DNA of 64,000 bases from Thermoleophilaceae bacterium (lineage in GTDB: Bacteria > Actinomycetota > Thermoleophilia > Solirubrobacterales > Thermoleophilaceae): contig JAUJNZ010000005.1 in NCBI GenBank assembly GCA_030447905.1, forward strand, positions 78,780 through 142,779, written 5' to 3'. Of the stretch, positions 43,740 through 52,512 are shown piece by piece; the first letter of the stretch is position 1, and the number at the start of each line of letters is the position of its first letter. Both the position numbers and the translations under genes were made by a program. The notes below the pieces were generated by a model that worked only from the letters and a program-made list of their open reading frames with translations, did not search any database and was not told where the DNA came from.

Positions 43740-44560
43740 GGACGCGGCGGCTCGAGGGCCGCGAGAGCCTGCTCCTCGAGCGCGGTGAAGGCGGGATCAG
43801 TGACGGTCTCGCGCCGCGGGCGGGGGGACTCGGACGGCACAGCCAGCTCGGCGACCAGGCGCCCGGGCCGCGGGGAGAGCACGGCGACGCGGGTGCCCAG
43901 GTAGAGCGCCTCGCGGACGTCGTGGGTTACGAGCACCACCGTGCGCGGCTCGGCGGCCAGCGCCTCCGCGAGCCACTCCTGCATGGCCGCTCGGGTGATC
44001 GAGTCGAGCGCCCCGAAGGGCTCGTCGAGCAGCAGCACCGGCCGTCCGGCGAGCAGCGTGCGCAGAAAGGCGATGCGCTGGCGCATGCCGCCGGAGAGCT
44101 CGGCGGGGAGCGCGCCGGCGAACTCGGCGAGCCCGAAGCGCTCGAACAGGGGCAGGGCGCGTCGACGCGCGGCGGCCGCGGGCACGCCCTGGACCTCGAG
44201 CGCGAGCGCTGCGTTGGCGAGGGCGCTGCGCCAGGGGAGCAGGAGGTCGCGCTGGGGCATGTAGGCACAGGCGGCGAGGCGGCCCTCGCGCGAGCTGGTG
44301 CCGCCCGCGGCGAGCGAACCCTCGTCGGGGTCCCCGAGGCCGGCGAGCAGCTCGAGCAGCGTCGACTTCCCGCACCCCGAGGGCCCGACGACCGCCAGCA
44401 CCTCGCCGTCGGCGGCGGAGAGATCGAGGCCGCGTAGAGCCACCACCTCGTCCCCCCGCGACGAGCGGAAACGGCGCGTCACCCCCCGCAGCTCGACCCC
44501 GACGCTCTCCTCGGTCGGCTGCGGCTCCGTCGCGGCAGCTCTGAGCTGCGTGGTCGCCAT
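43736..44560 (-). CDS. thiZ: Thiamine-precursor ABC transporter, ATP-binding protein
   Basis: 274 residues with Walker A VVGPSGCGKSTLLELLAGLG, Q-loop CAYMPQRDLLLPW, signature LSGGMRQRIAFLRTLL, Walker B VLLLDEPFGALDS and switch His VLVTHDVREALYL. The ATG at 44560 was chosen over an earlier one because it follows GGAGGGAG, which lies at the 3' edge of the TPP riboswitch. First gene of the transporter operon. Confidence 0.92.
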   Translation of the reverse strand: MATTQLRAAATEPQPTEESVGVELRGVTRRFRSSRGDEVVALRGLDLSAADGEVLAVVGPSGCGKSTLLELLAGLGDPDEGSLAAGGTSSREGRLAACAYMPQRDLLLPWRSALANAALALEVQGVPAAAARRRALPLFERFGLAEFAGALPAELSGGMRQRIAFLRTLLAGRPVLLLDEPFGALDSITRAAMQEWLAEALAAEPRTVVLVTHDVREALYLGTRVAVLSPRPGRLVAELAVPSESPRPRRETVTDPAFTALEEQALAALEPPRP

Positions 44561-44563
44561 GGC

Positions 44564-44668
44564 GCTCCCTCCGCGGGCATTACCCCACAGGTTCGAAGGG
44601 TCGGCGCCGGGCGACATCGCGTCGTGGGCGCCCTCTCAGCCCGCTTTCCCGCGAGCCCCCCTGTGTCG
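44564..44668 (-). promoter_or_regulatory. TPP (THI-box) riboswitch
   Basis: On the minus strand the conserved elements occur in order: ACAGGGGGGCTC, GCGGGCTGAGAGGGCG, GACCCTTCGAACCTGT, GGGGTAATGCCCGCGGAGGGA. These are the GCUGAGA, ACCC..UGAACCUG and UAAUGCC signatures of TPP sensors. The 3' end contains the ribosome binding site of the ATPase gene, so ligand binding would hide it and stop translation. Confidence 0.93.
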
Positions 44669-44775
44669 ACTTGATGGGCCCAGTCTAACCAAGCAGGCAG
44701 CGGCTTGCGCCGCCGTTTTTCGGCGCCGGTCCCCGGGTAGCTGCCGCGAGGACTCGCCCGACCGAGAGGAACACC

Positions 44776-45726
44776 ATGAAGGCCGTCGTCTTCCACGCCG
44801 TCGAAGACATTCGCCTCGACGACGTCCCCGACCCCCGGATCGAGGAGCCGAGCGACGCGGTCGTCCGGCTCACGGCGAGCGCGATCTGCGACACCGACCT
44901 CCACTTCGTGCCCGGGACGATGGCCGGGATGAAGGAGGGGACGATCCTCGGCCACTAGGGCGTGGGCATCGTCGAGGACGTCGGCCCGGATGTGCGCAAC
45001 CTGCGCCCCGGCGACCGCGTGGTCGTGGGCTCGACGATCGGCTGCGGGTTCTGCTCATATTGCCGGGCCGGCTACTACGCCCAGTGCGACACGACCGAGC
45101 CGGCCGGGGGGCAGCGCCTTCTTCGGCGGCCCGGAGGCGGCCGGCGCTTACGACGGGATGCACGCCGAGGCGGTGCGCGTCCCCTTCGGCGGGGTGAACT
45201 GCGTGCGCCTCCCCGACGACGACGACTCCCCGACGACCAGGCGATCATGATCTCCGACGTCTTCCCCACCGGCTACTTCGGGGCGAAGCTGGCCGGGTCA
45301 GCCGGGGCGACACCGTCTGCGTCCTGGGCGCCGGCCCGGTGGGGATCTTCTCGCGCCCAGACCGCGCCCCAGACCAACGCCCAGGGCGATCTCTGGCATC
45401 CGGGATGGCGCCCCGTCGATGGCCCTGCGCTGGGCGGTGCGTAGCGTCGCCAAGGCCGGGACGATCGGGGTCATCGGTGTCTACCCGCCGCATGTAGCGG
45501 CGTTTCCGATCGGCGAGGCGATGCAGAAGAACCTGACGCTGCGGATGGGCAACTGCAACCACCGCCGCTACATACCCGAGCTCATCGATCTCGTGCGAGC
45601 CGGAGTGGTCGACCCCGACCGGGTGCTGACCCAGCGCGCCGGGGCCACGTCGGCGATCGACGCCTACGAGCACTTCGACCGCCGCGAGTCCGATGGACGA
45701 AGGTCGAGCTCGAGCCGGTGGGCTAG
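44776..45726 (+). pseudogene. Zinc-dependent alcohol dehydrogenase, decayed
   Basis: The start MKAVVFHAVEDIRLDDVPDP, the catalytic Cys ASAICDTDLHFVPGTMAGMK and TILGH are followed by TAG at 44956-44958 exactly where the conserved Glu of GHEGVG belongs. The same frame resumes GVGIVEDVGPDVRNLRPGD and the structural-zinc loop CGFCSYCRAGYYAQCD, then shifts (FFGGPEAAGAYDGMHAEAVR), shifts again (DQAIMISDVFPTGYFGAKLA), again (GDTVCVLGAGPVGIF, the NAD motif), and after a missing middle of about 70 residues ends with WAVRSVAKAGTIGVIGVYPP and a last shift before VELEPVG. Several independent lesions make real decay likely. Confidence 0.85.
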
Positions 45727-45787
45727 CCGAGAGCCGCATCGTCGCTCGGAGCCGCGTGATGCCGCGCGGACGGTCACCCGAGACGCA

Positions 45788-47266
45788 TCAAGCGGGCCCC
45801 GATCTCGCGTCGGTCAACGCGTTCACGAACGCCTCGAGCTGGCGGGTCGACCAGCACTCGTACACTCCGTCGCAGAAAGGCTCGTACGCTCGCATCACCG
45901 AGTCGCCGTAGTTCCAGTAGAGCTTGGGCTCGGGGTTGATCCAGAACGTACGCCCGGCTCGCTCGGCCACGCGCCCGAAGGCGGCGGCGTGGGGCTCGCG
46001 GCCGTTGGTGCGCGCGTCGCCGAGCACGATGACCGTCGAGCGGGGATCGAGGTCGTCGACGACCTCGGCGAGGAACTCGAGCCAGACGCGGCCGTAGTCG
46101 GTGTAACCCGAGACGTCGGCCACGCCGGCGTCGCTCGCGATCGCCCGCGAGACCGCCGCGAACGACCGCTCGCGGGCGAACAGGTCGGTGACCTCCGAGA
46201 TGCGCTCGACGAACACGAACGAGCGCAGCTTGCCGAAGGCGTCGTGGAGGGCGTGGAGGACGGACAGGAAGAAGACGCTCGCGCTCGTGACGCTCGTCGA
46301 CACGTCGCATAGGAGGTAGAGCTCGGGGCGGCGCGGCCGCCGCGGGCGGTGGCGCAGCCGCAGGGGCACGCCGCCGGTCTCGAGCGAGGCCCGCACGGTC
46401 CGGCGCACGTCGACGACCTCGGCGCGCCGGCGCCCGCGCGTCTCGTGCCCCTGGGTGGCGAGGCGGCGCTTGAGCCGGGCGGCCACCCGGTGCACCGCGG
46501 CCAGGTCCTGCAGCGGGGCGCTCGGCAGCGCGCGGTCGAGCTCGCGCAGGGGCCGCGCGGGAGGGAGGGACCGCGTGCGCTCGACGGAGTCGCGCTCGAG
46601 CTCGCGCCGCAGGTGGCGCTCGAACTCGCGCAGGCCCTCGGTGGGGACCGTATCGCGGTCGGCTTCGCCCTCCGGCGGCTCTGTGCTGCCCCCGCCCCTG
46701 AGGCCGAGCGAGCGGCGGATGCGCTGGATGTCGACGCCAATCACCCCCGATCCCTCGCCCTGGCGGCCGAGCGCCGCGATCGAGAGCCGGGCGAGGTCGC
46801 GCATCTCGCCGTCCGAGCCGGCGCGTAGCGCGGCGCGAACCACCTCGCGCAGCGAGTCGAAGTCGATCGCCTCCGGGTCGCCGTCCTCCGAGAAGCGCCG
46901 CTCGGCAAGGCCCTTCTCGACCCTCTCGCGCTCCACCGCGCGGAAGAAGAAGCGCTCGAACAGGGCCTCGAAGACCCGCCGGTCCTCCTGCGACTTGGCG
47001 AGCGTGGCCGCGAGCGCCTCCCGAAAGGCCCGCTGATCGGTCCAGCTCACCTCGCCCAGCGCGCCGAAGGCGTCGAGCAGCTCCGAGGTCCCGATCGCGA
47101 CGCCCTCGCGGCGCAGCTCGTCGCCGAGCTCGAGCAGGCGGGCATCGAACCCCGGCGGGCCCTGACGGGGAGGCAGGCCGCCATACAGCCGTCCGGGAAG
47201 CGACCCGGCGGCTCGTCCGCCGCCCGCGCCGCGGTCAGGCGCTTCGGCGCGCTTCGCGGATCCCAC
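45788..47266 (-). CDS. VWA-domain protein, CoxE-like
   Basis: 492 residues. An N-terminal helical part (LLELGDELRREGVAIGTSEL) typical of CoxE-like proteins, a charged middle, and a C-terminal von Willebrand A domain with the MIDAS motif YLLCDVSTSVTSASVFFLSV and VIVLGDARTNG. These proteins act with MoxR ATPases as metal-insertion or remodelling chaperones, for example in CO dehydrogenase maturation. It overlaps the MoxR gene by 32 bases. The partner enzyme is not in the window. The GTG at 47266 is uncertain; a later start is possible. Confidence 0.85.
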   Translation of the reverse strand: MGSAKRAEAPDRGAGGGRAAGSLPGRLYGGLPPRQGPPGFDARLLELGDELRREGVAIGTSELLDAFGALGEVSWTDQRAFREALAATLAKSQEDRRVFEALFERFFFRAVERERVEKGLAERRFSEDGDPEAIDFDSLREVVRAALRAGSDGEMRDLARLSIAALGRQGEGSGVIGVDIQRIRRSLGLRGGGSTEPPEGEADRDTVPTEGLREFERHLRRELERDSVERTRSLPPARPLRELDRALPSAPLQDLAAVHRVAARLKRRLATQGHETRGRRRAEVVDVRRTVRASLETGGVPLRLRHRPRRPRRPELYLLCDVSTSVTSASVFFLSVLHALHDAFGKLRSFVFVERISEVTDLFARERSFAAVSRAIASDAGVADVSGYTDYGRVWLEFLAEVVDDLDPRSTVIVLGDARTNGREPHAAAFGRVAERAGRTFWINPEPKLYWNYGDSVMRAYEPFCDGVYECWSTRQLEAFVNALTDARSGPA

Positions 47267-48137
47267 CGGGGGCGAGCTTGACGCCGACGCGCTCGGCGAC
47301 GAGATCGAGGTCGGTGCGGTGCTTGACGATGATGCTCAGGGTGCGCTCGAACACGCCGGCGTCGAGCTCCTCGGCGCCGAGCAGCAGCAGCGCCCGCGCC
47401 CAGTCGATCGACTCGGCGATCGACGGCGGCTTCTTGAGGTCGAGGGCGCGGACCATGTGGACGACCTCGATCAGTCGCCGGGCCGTGGTCTCTGAGATCT
47501 CCGGCGCGTGCAGGCGGACGATCTCGAGCTCGCGCTCGGCGTCGGGATAGTCGAGCCACAGGTAGAGGCAGCGGCGCTTGAGCGCCTCGGTGAGCTCGCG
47601 CGAGTTGTTCGACGTCAGAAGGACGAGCGGGTGCGAACGCGCCTCGACGACCCCGAGCTCGGGGATCGACACCTGGAAGTCCGACAGGACCTCGAGCAGC
47701 ATGGCCTCGAACTCCTGGTCGGTCTTGTCGATCTCGTCGATCAGCAGGACCACGGGCTCGGGCGTCGAGATGGCCTCGAGCAGCGGCCGCGAGAGCAGGA
47801 ACTCCTCGCCGAAGATGTCGTCGTGAACGCGCTCCCAGCCCGCGTCGGGTGCCTCGGTCTGGATGCGCAGGAGCTGCTTGCGGTAGTTCCACTCGTACAG
47901 CGCCTTGGCCTCGTCGAGGCCCTCGTAGCACTGTAGGCGCACGAGCCTGCGCTCGGTGGCGCGGGCGAGGGCCTTGGCGAGCTCGGTCTTGCCCACTCCC
48001 GCCGGCCCCTCGACCAACACCGGCTTTCCGAGCCGGGTGGCCAGGTAGGTGACGAGCGCGGCGGAGTCGCCCGCCAGGTAGCCGACCTCGCCGAGGCGGG
48101 CGGCCATCGCCTCGGCGCTAGAGATCGGTACGGTCAC
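47235..48137 (-). CDS. MoxR-family AAA ATPase
   Basis: 300 residues. Walker A VLVEGPAGVGKTELAKALA, Walker B PVVLLIDEIDKTDQEFEAML, sensor-1 HPLVLLTSNNSRELTEALKRR and a C-terminal lid domain. FGEEFLLSRPLLEAIS is the usual MoxR insert. The GTG at 48137 gives the conserved start VTVPISSAEAMAARLGEVGY. It is followed in overlap by the VWA protein, with which it presumably forms a remodelling pair. Confidence 0.9.
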   Translation of the reverse strand: MTVPISSAEAMAARLGEVGYLAGDSAALVTYLATRLGKPVLVEGPAGVGKTELAKALARATERRLVRLQCYEGLDEAKALYEWNYRKQLLRIQTEAPDAGWERVHDDIFGEEFLLSRPLLEAISTPEPVVLLIDEIDKTDQEFEAMLLEVLSDFQVSIPELGVVEARSHPLVLLTSNNSRELTEALKRRCLYLWLDYPDAERELEIVRLHAPEISETTARRLIEVVHMVRALDLKKPPSIAESIDWARALLLLGAEELDAGVFERTLSIIVKHRTDLDLVAERVGVKLAPGGIREARRSA

Positions 48138-48298
48138 CGCTTCAGGGTACTTCGCCACTCGTCTTGCCCGGCCCCGAACTACCGCCCGGCTTTTTCGGCG
48201 ACACATCGAAAGGCGACGCTGGAGCCTTCCGCGAGCACCGTGGACGCACATCCGAGCCGAGATCCGGCCCGCGTGCAGCCTCCCCTATTCTCCGCCCG

Positions 48299-49384
48299 AT
48301 GAGTGCGCAGGTGACCTCAGGTCTCGAGGGCGTCGTGGCCTTTTCCACCGCGATCGCCGAGCCCGACAAGGAGGGCGGCGCGCTTCGCTACCGGGGCGTC
48401 GACATCGACGACCTAGTCGGGAAGGTGCCGTTCGAGCACGTGTGGGGCCTCCTGGTCGATACGACCTTCGAGCCGGGCCTGTCTCCCGCCGAGCCCTTCG
48501 AGCTGCCCGTCCCGCGCACGGGCGACCCGCGCGTTGACGCCCAGTCAGCGCTCGCCCAGCTCGCGCCCCGCTGGGGCCTCCGCCAGCTGCTCGACTCCGG
48601 CGACGAAGAAGCCCGCGACGACCTCGCCCGTGCCTCGGTCATGACGCTCTCCTTCGTCGCTCAGTCGGCGCGCGGCGACGCGCTCCCGCCCGTGCCGCAG
48701 TCGCGGATCGACACCGCAGACTCGATCCCCGAGCGCTTTCTCACCCGCTGGCGCGGCGAGGCCGACCCCGACCACGTCAAGGCCCTCGACGCCTACTGGA
48801 TCTCGGCCGCCGAGCACGGGATGAACGCCTCGACCTTTACCGCCCGCGTCGTGGCTTCGACCGGGGCCGACGTGGCGGCGTGCCTCTCCGCTGCGGTGGG
48901 AGCCCTGTCGGGGCCGTTGCACGGCGGCGCTCCCTCCCGGGTGCTCAAGATGCTGGATGAGGTCGAGGCGACCGGGGACGCGGAGGGCTGGGTCCGCGAC
49001 GCGCTCGACCGTGGCGAGCGCCTAATGGGGTTCGGCCACCGCATCTACCGCGCCGAGGACCCGAGAGCGCGGGTCCTGCGCCGCGCCGCGCGGGAGCTGG
49101 GCTCGCCTCGCTTCGAGGTCGCCGAGGAGCTCGAGCGCGCCGCCCTGGCCGAGCTGCGGGCCCGGCGCCCCGACCGGGTGCTCGCCACCAACGTCGAGTT
49201 CTGGTCGGCGGTCGTGCTCGACATGGCCGCCGTCCCGCCCGACATGTTCACCTCGATGTTCATCTGCGCGCGGGTGGCCGGGTGGGCGGCGCACATCCTC
49301 GAGCAGAAGCGCGAGGGACGGCTCGTCCGGCCGACCGCCCGGTACGTGGGACCGGCGCCGCGGGAGCTGGCGGCGGTCGCCTGA
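48299..49384 (+). CDS. Citrate synthase family protein
   Basis: 361 residues, type II citrate synthase fold. Catalytic elements: SAAEHGMNASTFTARVVAST (first His), GALSGPLHGGAPSRVLKM, GERLMGFGHRIYRAEDPRAR (second His) and, in FWSAVVLDMAAVPPDMFTSM, the region of the catalytic Asp. YRGVDIDDLVG is the family N-terminus. The enzyme condenses oxaloacetate with acetyl-CoA; 2-methylcitrate synthase is an alternative that sequence by eye cannot exclude. The ATG at 48299 starts divergently from the MoxR gene with 161 bases between. Confidence 0.9.
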   Translation: MSAQVTSGLEGVVAFSTAIAEPDKEGGALRYRGVDIDDLVGKVPFEHVWGLLVDTTFEPGLSPAEPFELPVPRTGDPRVDAQSALAQLAPRWGLRQLLDSGDEEARDDLARASVMTLSFVAQSARGDALPPVPQSRIDTADSIPERFLTRWRGEADPDHVKALDAYWISAAEHGMNASTFTARVVASTGADVAACLSAAVGALSGPLHGGAPSRVLKMLDEVEATGDAEGWVRDALDRGERLMGFGHRIYRAEDPRARVLRRAARELGSPRFEVAEELERAALAELRARRPDRVLATNVEFWSAVVLDMAAVPPDMFTSMFICARVAGWAAHILEQKREGRLVRPTARYVGPAPRELAAVA

Positions 49385-49473
49385 ACGACGGCCAGCGCGG
49401 CGGCAAGCGCCTAAGCCACCCCACGAGGACACACCCCTGGCGGCCCGCCCGGAGCCGAGTCCGAGCGCGCGCC

Positions 49474-49851
49474 TCACAGGGGCTGCCGGCCGGCATGCCC
49501 CGCGTCGAGCTCGTGCCAGAAGCCGATCTCCTCCTCACCCTCCTCCCAGCACAGGTAGATCTCGCGGTCGTCGCGGACGGCCGGAAAGTCGACGAGCCCC
49601 CGATCCAGGTCGCGCAGCACTATCTCCATGTTCTGAAGCTCCCGCAGCGCCGACTGGAGGCCGAGGAAGCCTCCGGAGACCACGGTCCCGGGCGCTCCGC
49701 CGCCGTTGGTGGGCGTCGCCTCGCTCAGCGCGGCGCGGGCCTCCTCATCGGTGAGGCGCGCGTGCGAGGAGCGCAGCCGGTCGAGGCGCTCGCTTACCCA
49801 GCCGAGAGCGGCGTTGGCCTGCGCGACGCTGTAGTGGCGCTCGTGCTTCAC
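49474..49851 (-). CDS. DUF2203 domain-containing protein
   Basis: 125 residues: HYSVAQANAALGWVSERLDR, then GFLGLQSALRELQNMEIVLRD and GLVDFPAVRDDREIYLCWEE, EIGFWHELDAG. This is the DUF2203 pattern (a helical front followed by G-x-VDFPA and W-H-x-LDxG), of unknown function. Last gene of a six-gene overlapping operon; its start overlaps the preceding stop by 4 bases. Confidence 0.9.
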   Translation of the reverse strand: MKHERHYSVAQANAALGWVSERLDRLRSSHARLTDEEARAALSEATPTNGGGAPGTVVSGGFLGLQSALRELQNMEIVLRDLDRGLVDFPAVRDDREIYLCWEEGEEEIGFWHELDAGHAGRQPL

Positions 49852-50084
49852 TCCGACGTCGAGCCGCCGCCCGCGAGGCGGTCGCGCGTCGTCGCGATTC
49901 GCTCCTCGAGAGTACGGCGCAGCTCGTCGTCGGCGACGCTCGGGTCGGCAGCCAGATCGAGTGCGCCCTGGTAGGTGAGCAGGGCCTCGTCGAGCGACTC
50001 CGGGCTGCCGCTCTCGAGCAGCTCGTCGCCGCGCAGCAGGAGCACGCGCACCCGATCGACCGGATCGACGCCGGCGCCGCTCAT
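49848..50084 (-). CDS. Small helical protein, hypothetical
   Basis: 78 residues, acidic and helical: VDRVRVLLLRGDELLESGSP, EALLTYQGALDLAADPSVAD, LRRTLEERIATTRDRLAGGG. The two helices around YQGALDLA resemble a single TPR-like unit. Start and stop overlap both neighbours by four bases (ATGA), so it is translated as part of the operon. Function unknown. Confidence 0.7.
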   Translation of the reverse strand: MSGAGVDPVDRVRVLLLRGDELLESGSPESLDEALLTYQGALDLAADPSVADDELRRTLEERIATTRDRLAGGGSTSE

Positions 50085-50572
50085 GCCGTGGCCGGGGCGG
50101 TCGGTCGCCGCGACTCGCCCGCCGCCTCCCTCAGGCGCTCCTCGACGAGCGCCGCGTCGGCGTCTGGGACCGCGCGCAGCTGCCCCTGGAAGGCGAGCCG
50201 CCAGTGCTCGGCCGGCCACTTGCGGACGTGCTCGAGACGCGCCGCCAGCTCGACCGCGGGCACGAAGGAACCCTCGTCGAGGACGAGCTCCGGCGCGGCT
50301 GGGAAGCGCCAGGGATAGTCGTCGGCTCTACCCGGCTTGCCCGGCCAGATCCGCGTACGCTCCTCGTACAGCTCTCCGACGATGCGAGCGACAGCGCCGA
50401 ACGCCTGCAAGCCGGTGACGTAGAAGACGATCCGGTCGCCGGGCTCGAGCTGCTCGGCGAGGCGCCGGTGGCGCTCCTTGAGCCCCACGACCTCGAAGCC
50501 GTGCTCGCGGCTCGCGCGGAAGTTGTCGAGGGAGCCAGTGAGGATCCAGGACTGGGGTCGGCGCTCGGTCAC
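50081..50572 (-). CDS. EVE-domain protein
   Basis: 163 residues: SWILTGSLDNFRASREHGF, RLAEQLEPGDRIVFYVTGLQ, FGAVARIVGELYEERTRIWP and YPWRFPAAPELVLDEGSFVP are the EVE/PUA-like fold, known to bind modified nucleobases in DNA or RNA. EVE proteins are often linked to restriction or RNA-modification systems, but here the neighbours are a permease and small unknown proteins. It overlaps both flanking genes by 4 bases. Confidence 0.88.
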   Translation of the reverse strand: MTERRPQSWILTGSLDNFRASREHGFEVVGLKERHRRLAEQLEPGDRIVFYVTGLQAFGAVARIVGELYEERTRIWPGKPGRADDYPWRFPAAPELVLDEGSFVPAVELAARLEHVRKWPAEHWRLAFQGQLRAVPDADAALVEERLREAAGESRRPTAPATA

Positions 50573-51987
50573 TCCGGCGGGAGGTTAGTCGTCCCGGCGG
50601 CCCCGCCGGCGCCGGGGGCGTCGGCGGGCTCCACCTCGGTGGCCCGGCGGTTCACGAGCCACAGGGCGAGTCCGAGCACGAGGAAGGCGGCCGCCCGCAG
50701 GAAATCGTCGCCCTCGCGCTGGGTGAGCAGGCCGACGGAGGTCAGCACGGCGAGCACGGGCAGCGCCCGCGGCACGGTGAAGTGGTCGTGGTCCACCCGT
50801 TCGCGCCGCAGCACGAGCACCGCCACGTTGACGAAGACGAACGCGAACAGCAGGAGCGTCACCGTCGTGCTCGCCAGGTCCTCGGTCTCACCGGTGGCGA
50901 TCAACAACATCGCGAGGACCGTCGTGAAGACGATCGCCACCCAGGGCGTGCGCCGGCGCTCGTCGACGCGGCCAAAGGCGCCCGGCAGGACGCGCTCGCG
51001 CGCCATGCCGTAGAGGATTCGCGAGGCCATGATCATGTTGATCAGCGCCCCGTTGGCCAGCGCGAACAGGGCTATCGCCGAGAACACGCGATCCGGGATG
51101 CCCGAGAGCGGCCCGACCTGCACGACCTCGAGCAGCGGGCTGGACGAGCCGGCGAGGCGCTCGGTCGGGACGACCATCGCCGCCGTGAAGGTTACGAGCA
51201 GGTAGAGCACGCCGGCCACCGCCAGCCCCCCGAAGAGGGCGAGCGGGTAGGCGCGCCGCGGCTCGACCACCTCCTCCGCCACGTTGGCCGAGTCCTCGAA
51301 GCCGATCAGCGCGAAGAACGAGAGCGCCGCCCCCGCGAGGATGAGGCCCGGGACCGTGCCGCCCGGCTTGAACTCGAGCGCCCGGGCCGGCTCCCCGGTG
51401 CCGCTCGCGACGGCCACCACGCCGATGACCACGATCAGCAGTAGGCCGAGCACCTCGACCGCGGTGAACGCCACGTTGATGCGCACCGACTCGACGATCC
51501 CGCGGTAGTTGACCAGCGCCACGAGCCCGATGAAGACGAGGGCCACGACCAGCACCGGCAGCTCGACGAAGGCGCCCAGGTAGTCCCCGCCGAAGCCCCG
51601 CGCGAGCGTGCTCGCCGAGGCGATCCCCGAGGCCATGACCGCGAAGGTGACGAGGAAGGTAAGCACAGGCACGCCGAAGGCGCGGTTGACGTAGTAGGCG
51701 GCGCCGCCCGAACGCGGGTACTTGGTGGTGAGCTCGGCGTAGGCGCCGGCGGTCAGGATCGCCAGCACGAGGGCCAGCGCGAAGGCGGTCCAGATCGCTC
51801 CGCCCACCTCCGCGCCGACCTCGCCGACGAGGGTGTAGATCCCGGCTCCGAGCATGTCCCCGACGATGAAGACGAGCAGCATCGGCCGCGAGATGCCGCG
51901 GCGCAGGGAGGTCGCGGACTCGGCGTCTGCGCCTGGGGGACGGGGCGCCGGCCCGACGGGAGTGGTTCTGCCCCCTCCAAGCTCCAT
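50569..51987 (-). CDS. APC-family amino acid permease
   Basis: 472 residues, twelve to fourteen membrane helices. Family start RPMLLVFIVGDMLGAGIYTL VGE, then AYAELTTKYPRSGGAAYYVN, IGFEDSANVAEEVVEPRRAY and MIMASRILYGMARERVLPGA. It is expected to import an amino acid or related amine by proton symport; substrate unknown. It directly abuts the 174-residue unknown gene (no gap) and overlaps the EVE gene by 4 bases. Confidence 0.9.
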   Translation of the reverse strand: MELGGGRTTPVGPAPRPPGADAESATSLRRGISRPMLLVFIVGDMLGAGIYTLVGEVGAEVGGAIWTAFALALVLAILTAGAYAELTTKYPRSGGAAYYVNRAFGVPVLTFLVTFAVMASGIASASTLARGFGGDYLGAFVELPVLVVALVFIGLVALVNYRGIVESVRINVAFTAVEVLGLLLIVVIGVVAVASGTGEPARALEFKPGGTVPGLILAGAALSFFALIGFEDSANVAEEVVEPRRAYPLALFGGLAVAGVLYLLVTFTAAMVVPTERLAGSSSPLLEVVQVGPLSGIPDRVFSAIALFALANGALINMIMASRILYGMARERVLPGAFGRVDERRRTPWVAIVFTTVLAMLLIATGETEDLASTTVTLLLFAFVFVNVAVLVLRRERVDHDHFTVPRALPVLAVLTSVGLLTQREGDDFLRAAAFLVLGLALWLVNRRATEVEPADAPGAGGAAGTTNLPPE

Positions 51988-52512
51988 CTAGTCGATCGGG
52001 ATGTCCTCGACCTCGGCCTCGGCCGGCCCGCGATCGAGGCGCTCGAGGTACCAGTCGATCAGCGCGCGGAGCGTGAGCAGGAGCTCGCGCAGGAGCGCGG
52101 TGAGCTGATCGGAGAGCTCGCGCGGGACCATGGTGCGCAGGCTCTCGACGGCGAGGAGCAGGGCCGACAGGTCGGGAAGGGAAGGGCGCGGCCGCGGCGC
52201 CCCGGCGCCGGTCTCTTCCTCGGCCTGCTCGAGGCGGACCCACGGCGACTCCCCGGCGCCCGTCAGTGGCTCGTCGCCGAACGCAGTTGCGGGGGCGCTC
52301 CGAGCGCCTGGGGCGCCTCGGTCGCGTCGGCCTGGGCGATCGGGGGCGCGCCAGGGCGCGCGCGGGGCACCCGGAGCGCTTCGGCGCCCGCGGGCTCCGT
52401 TGTCGCTCTGGCTCCGGGCAGTCACGCGCCCCGCTCGGCGGCGCGGGGGATCCGCGTCACGGCGGCCAGGGCGGTCGCCCTCAGCCGGCCCGGTCGGCCC
52501 CGACCCGCTCAT
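51988..52512 (-). CDS. Hypothetical protein with conserved helical C-terminus
   Basis: 174 residues. The first 100 are Pro/Arg/Gly-rich and probably disordered. The last 60 are strongly helical: LPDLSALLLAVESLRTMVPR and TALLRELLLTLRALIDWYLE, followed by an acidic end. It overlaps the end of the ArsA-type gene by 32 bases and abuts the permease. The amphipathic helices might be a client or adaptor of the ATPase; this is speculation. Confidence 0.65.
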   Translation of the reverse strand: MSGSGPTGPAEGDRPGRRDADPPRRRAGRVTARSQSDNGARGRRSAPGAPRAPWRAPDRPGRRDRGAPGARSAPATAFGDEPLTGAGESPWVRLEQAEEETGAGAPRPRPSLPDLSALLLAVESLRTMVPRELSDQLTALLRELLLTLRALIDWYLERLDRGPAEAEVEDIPID

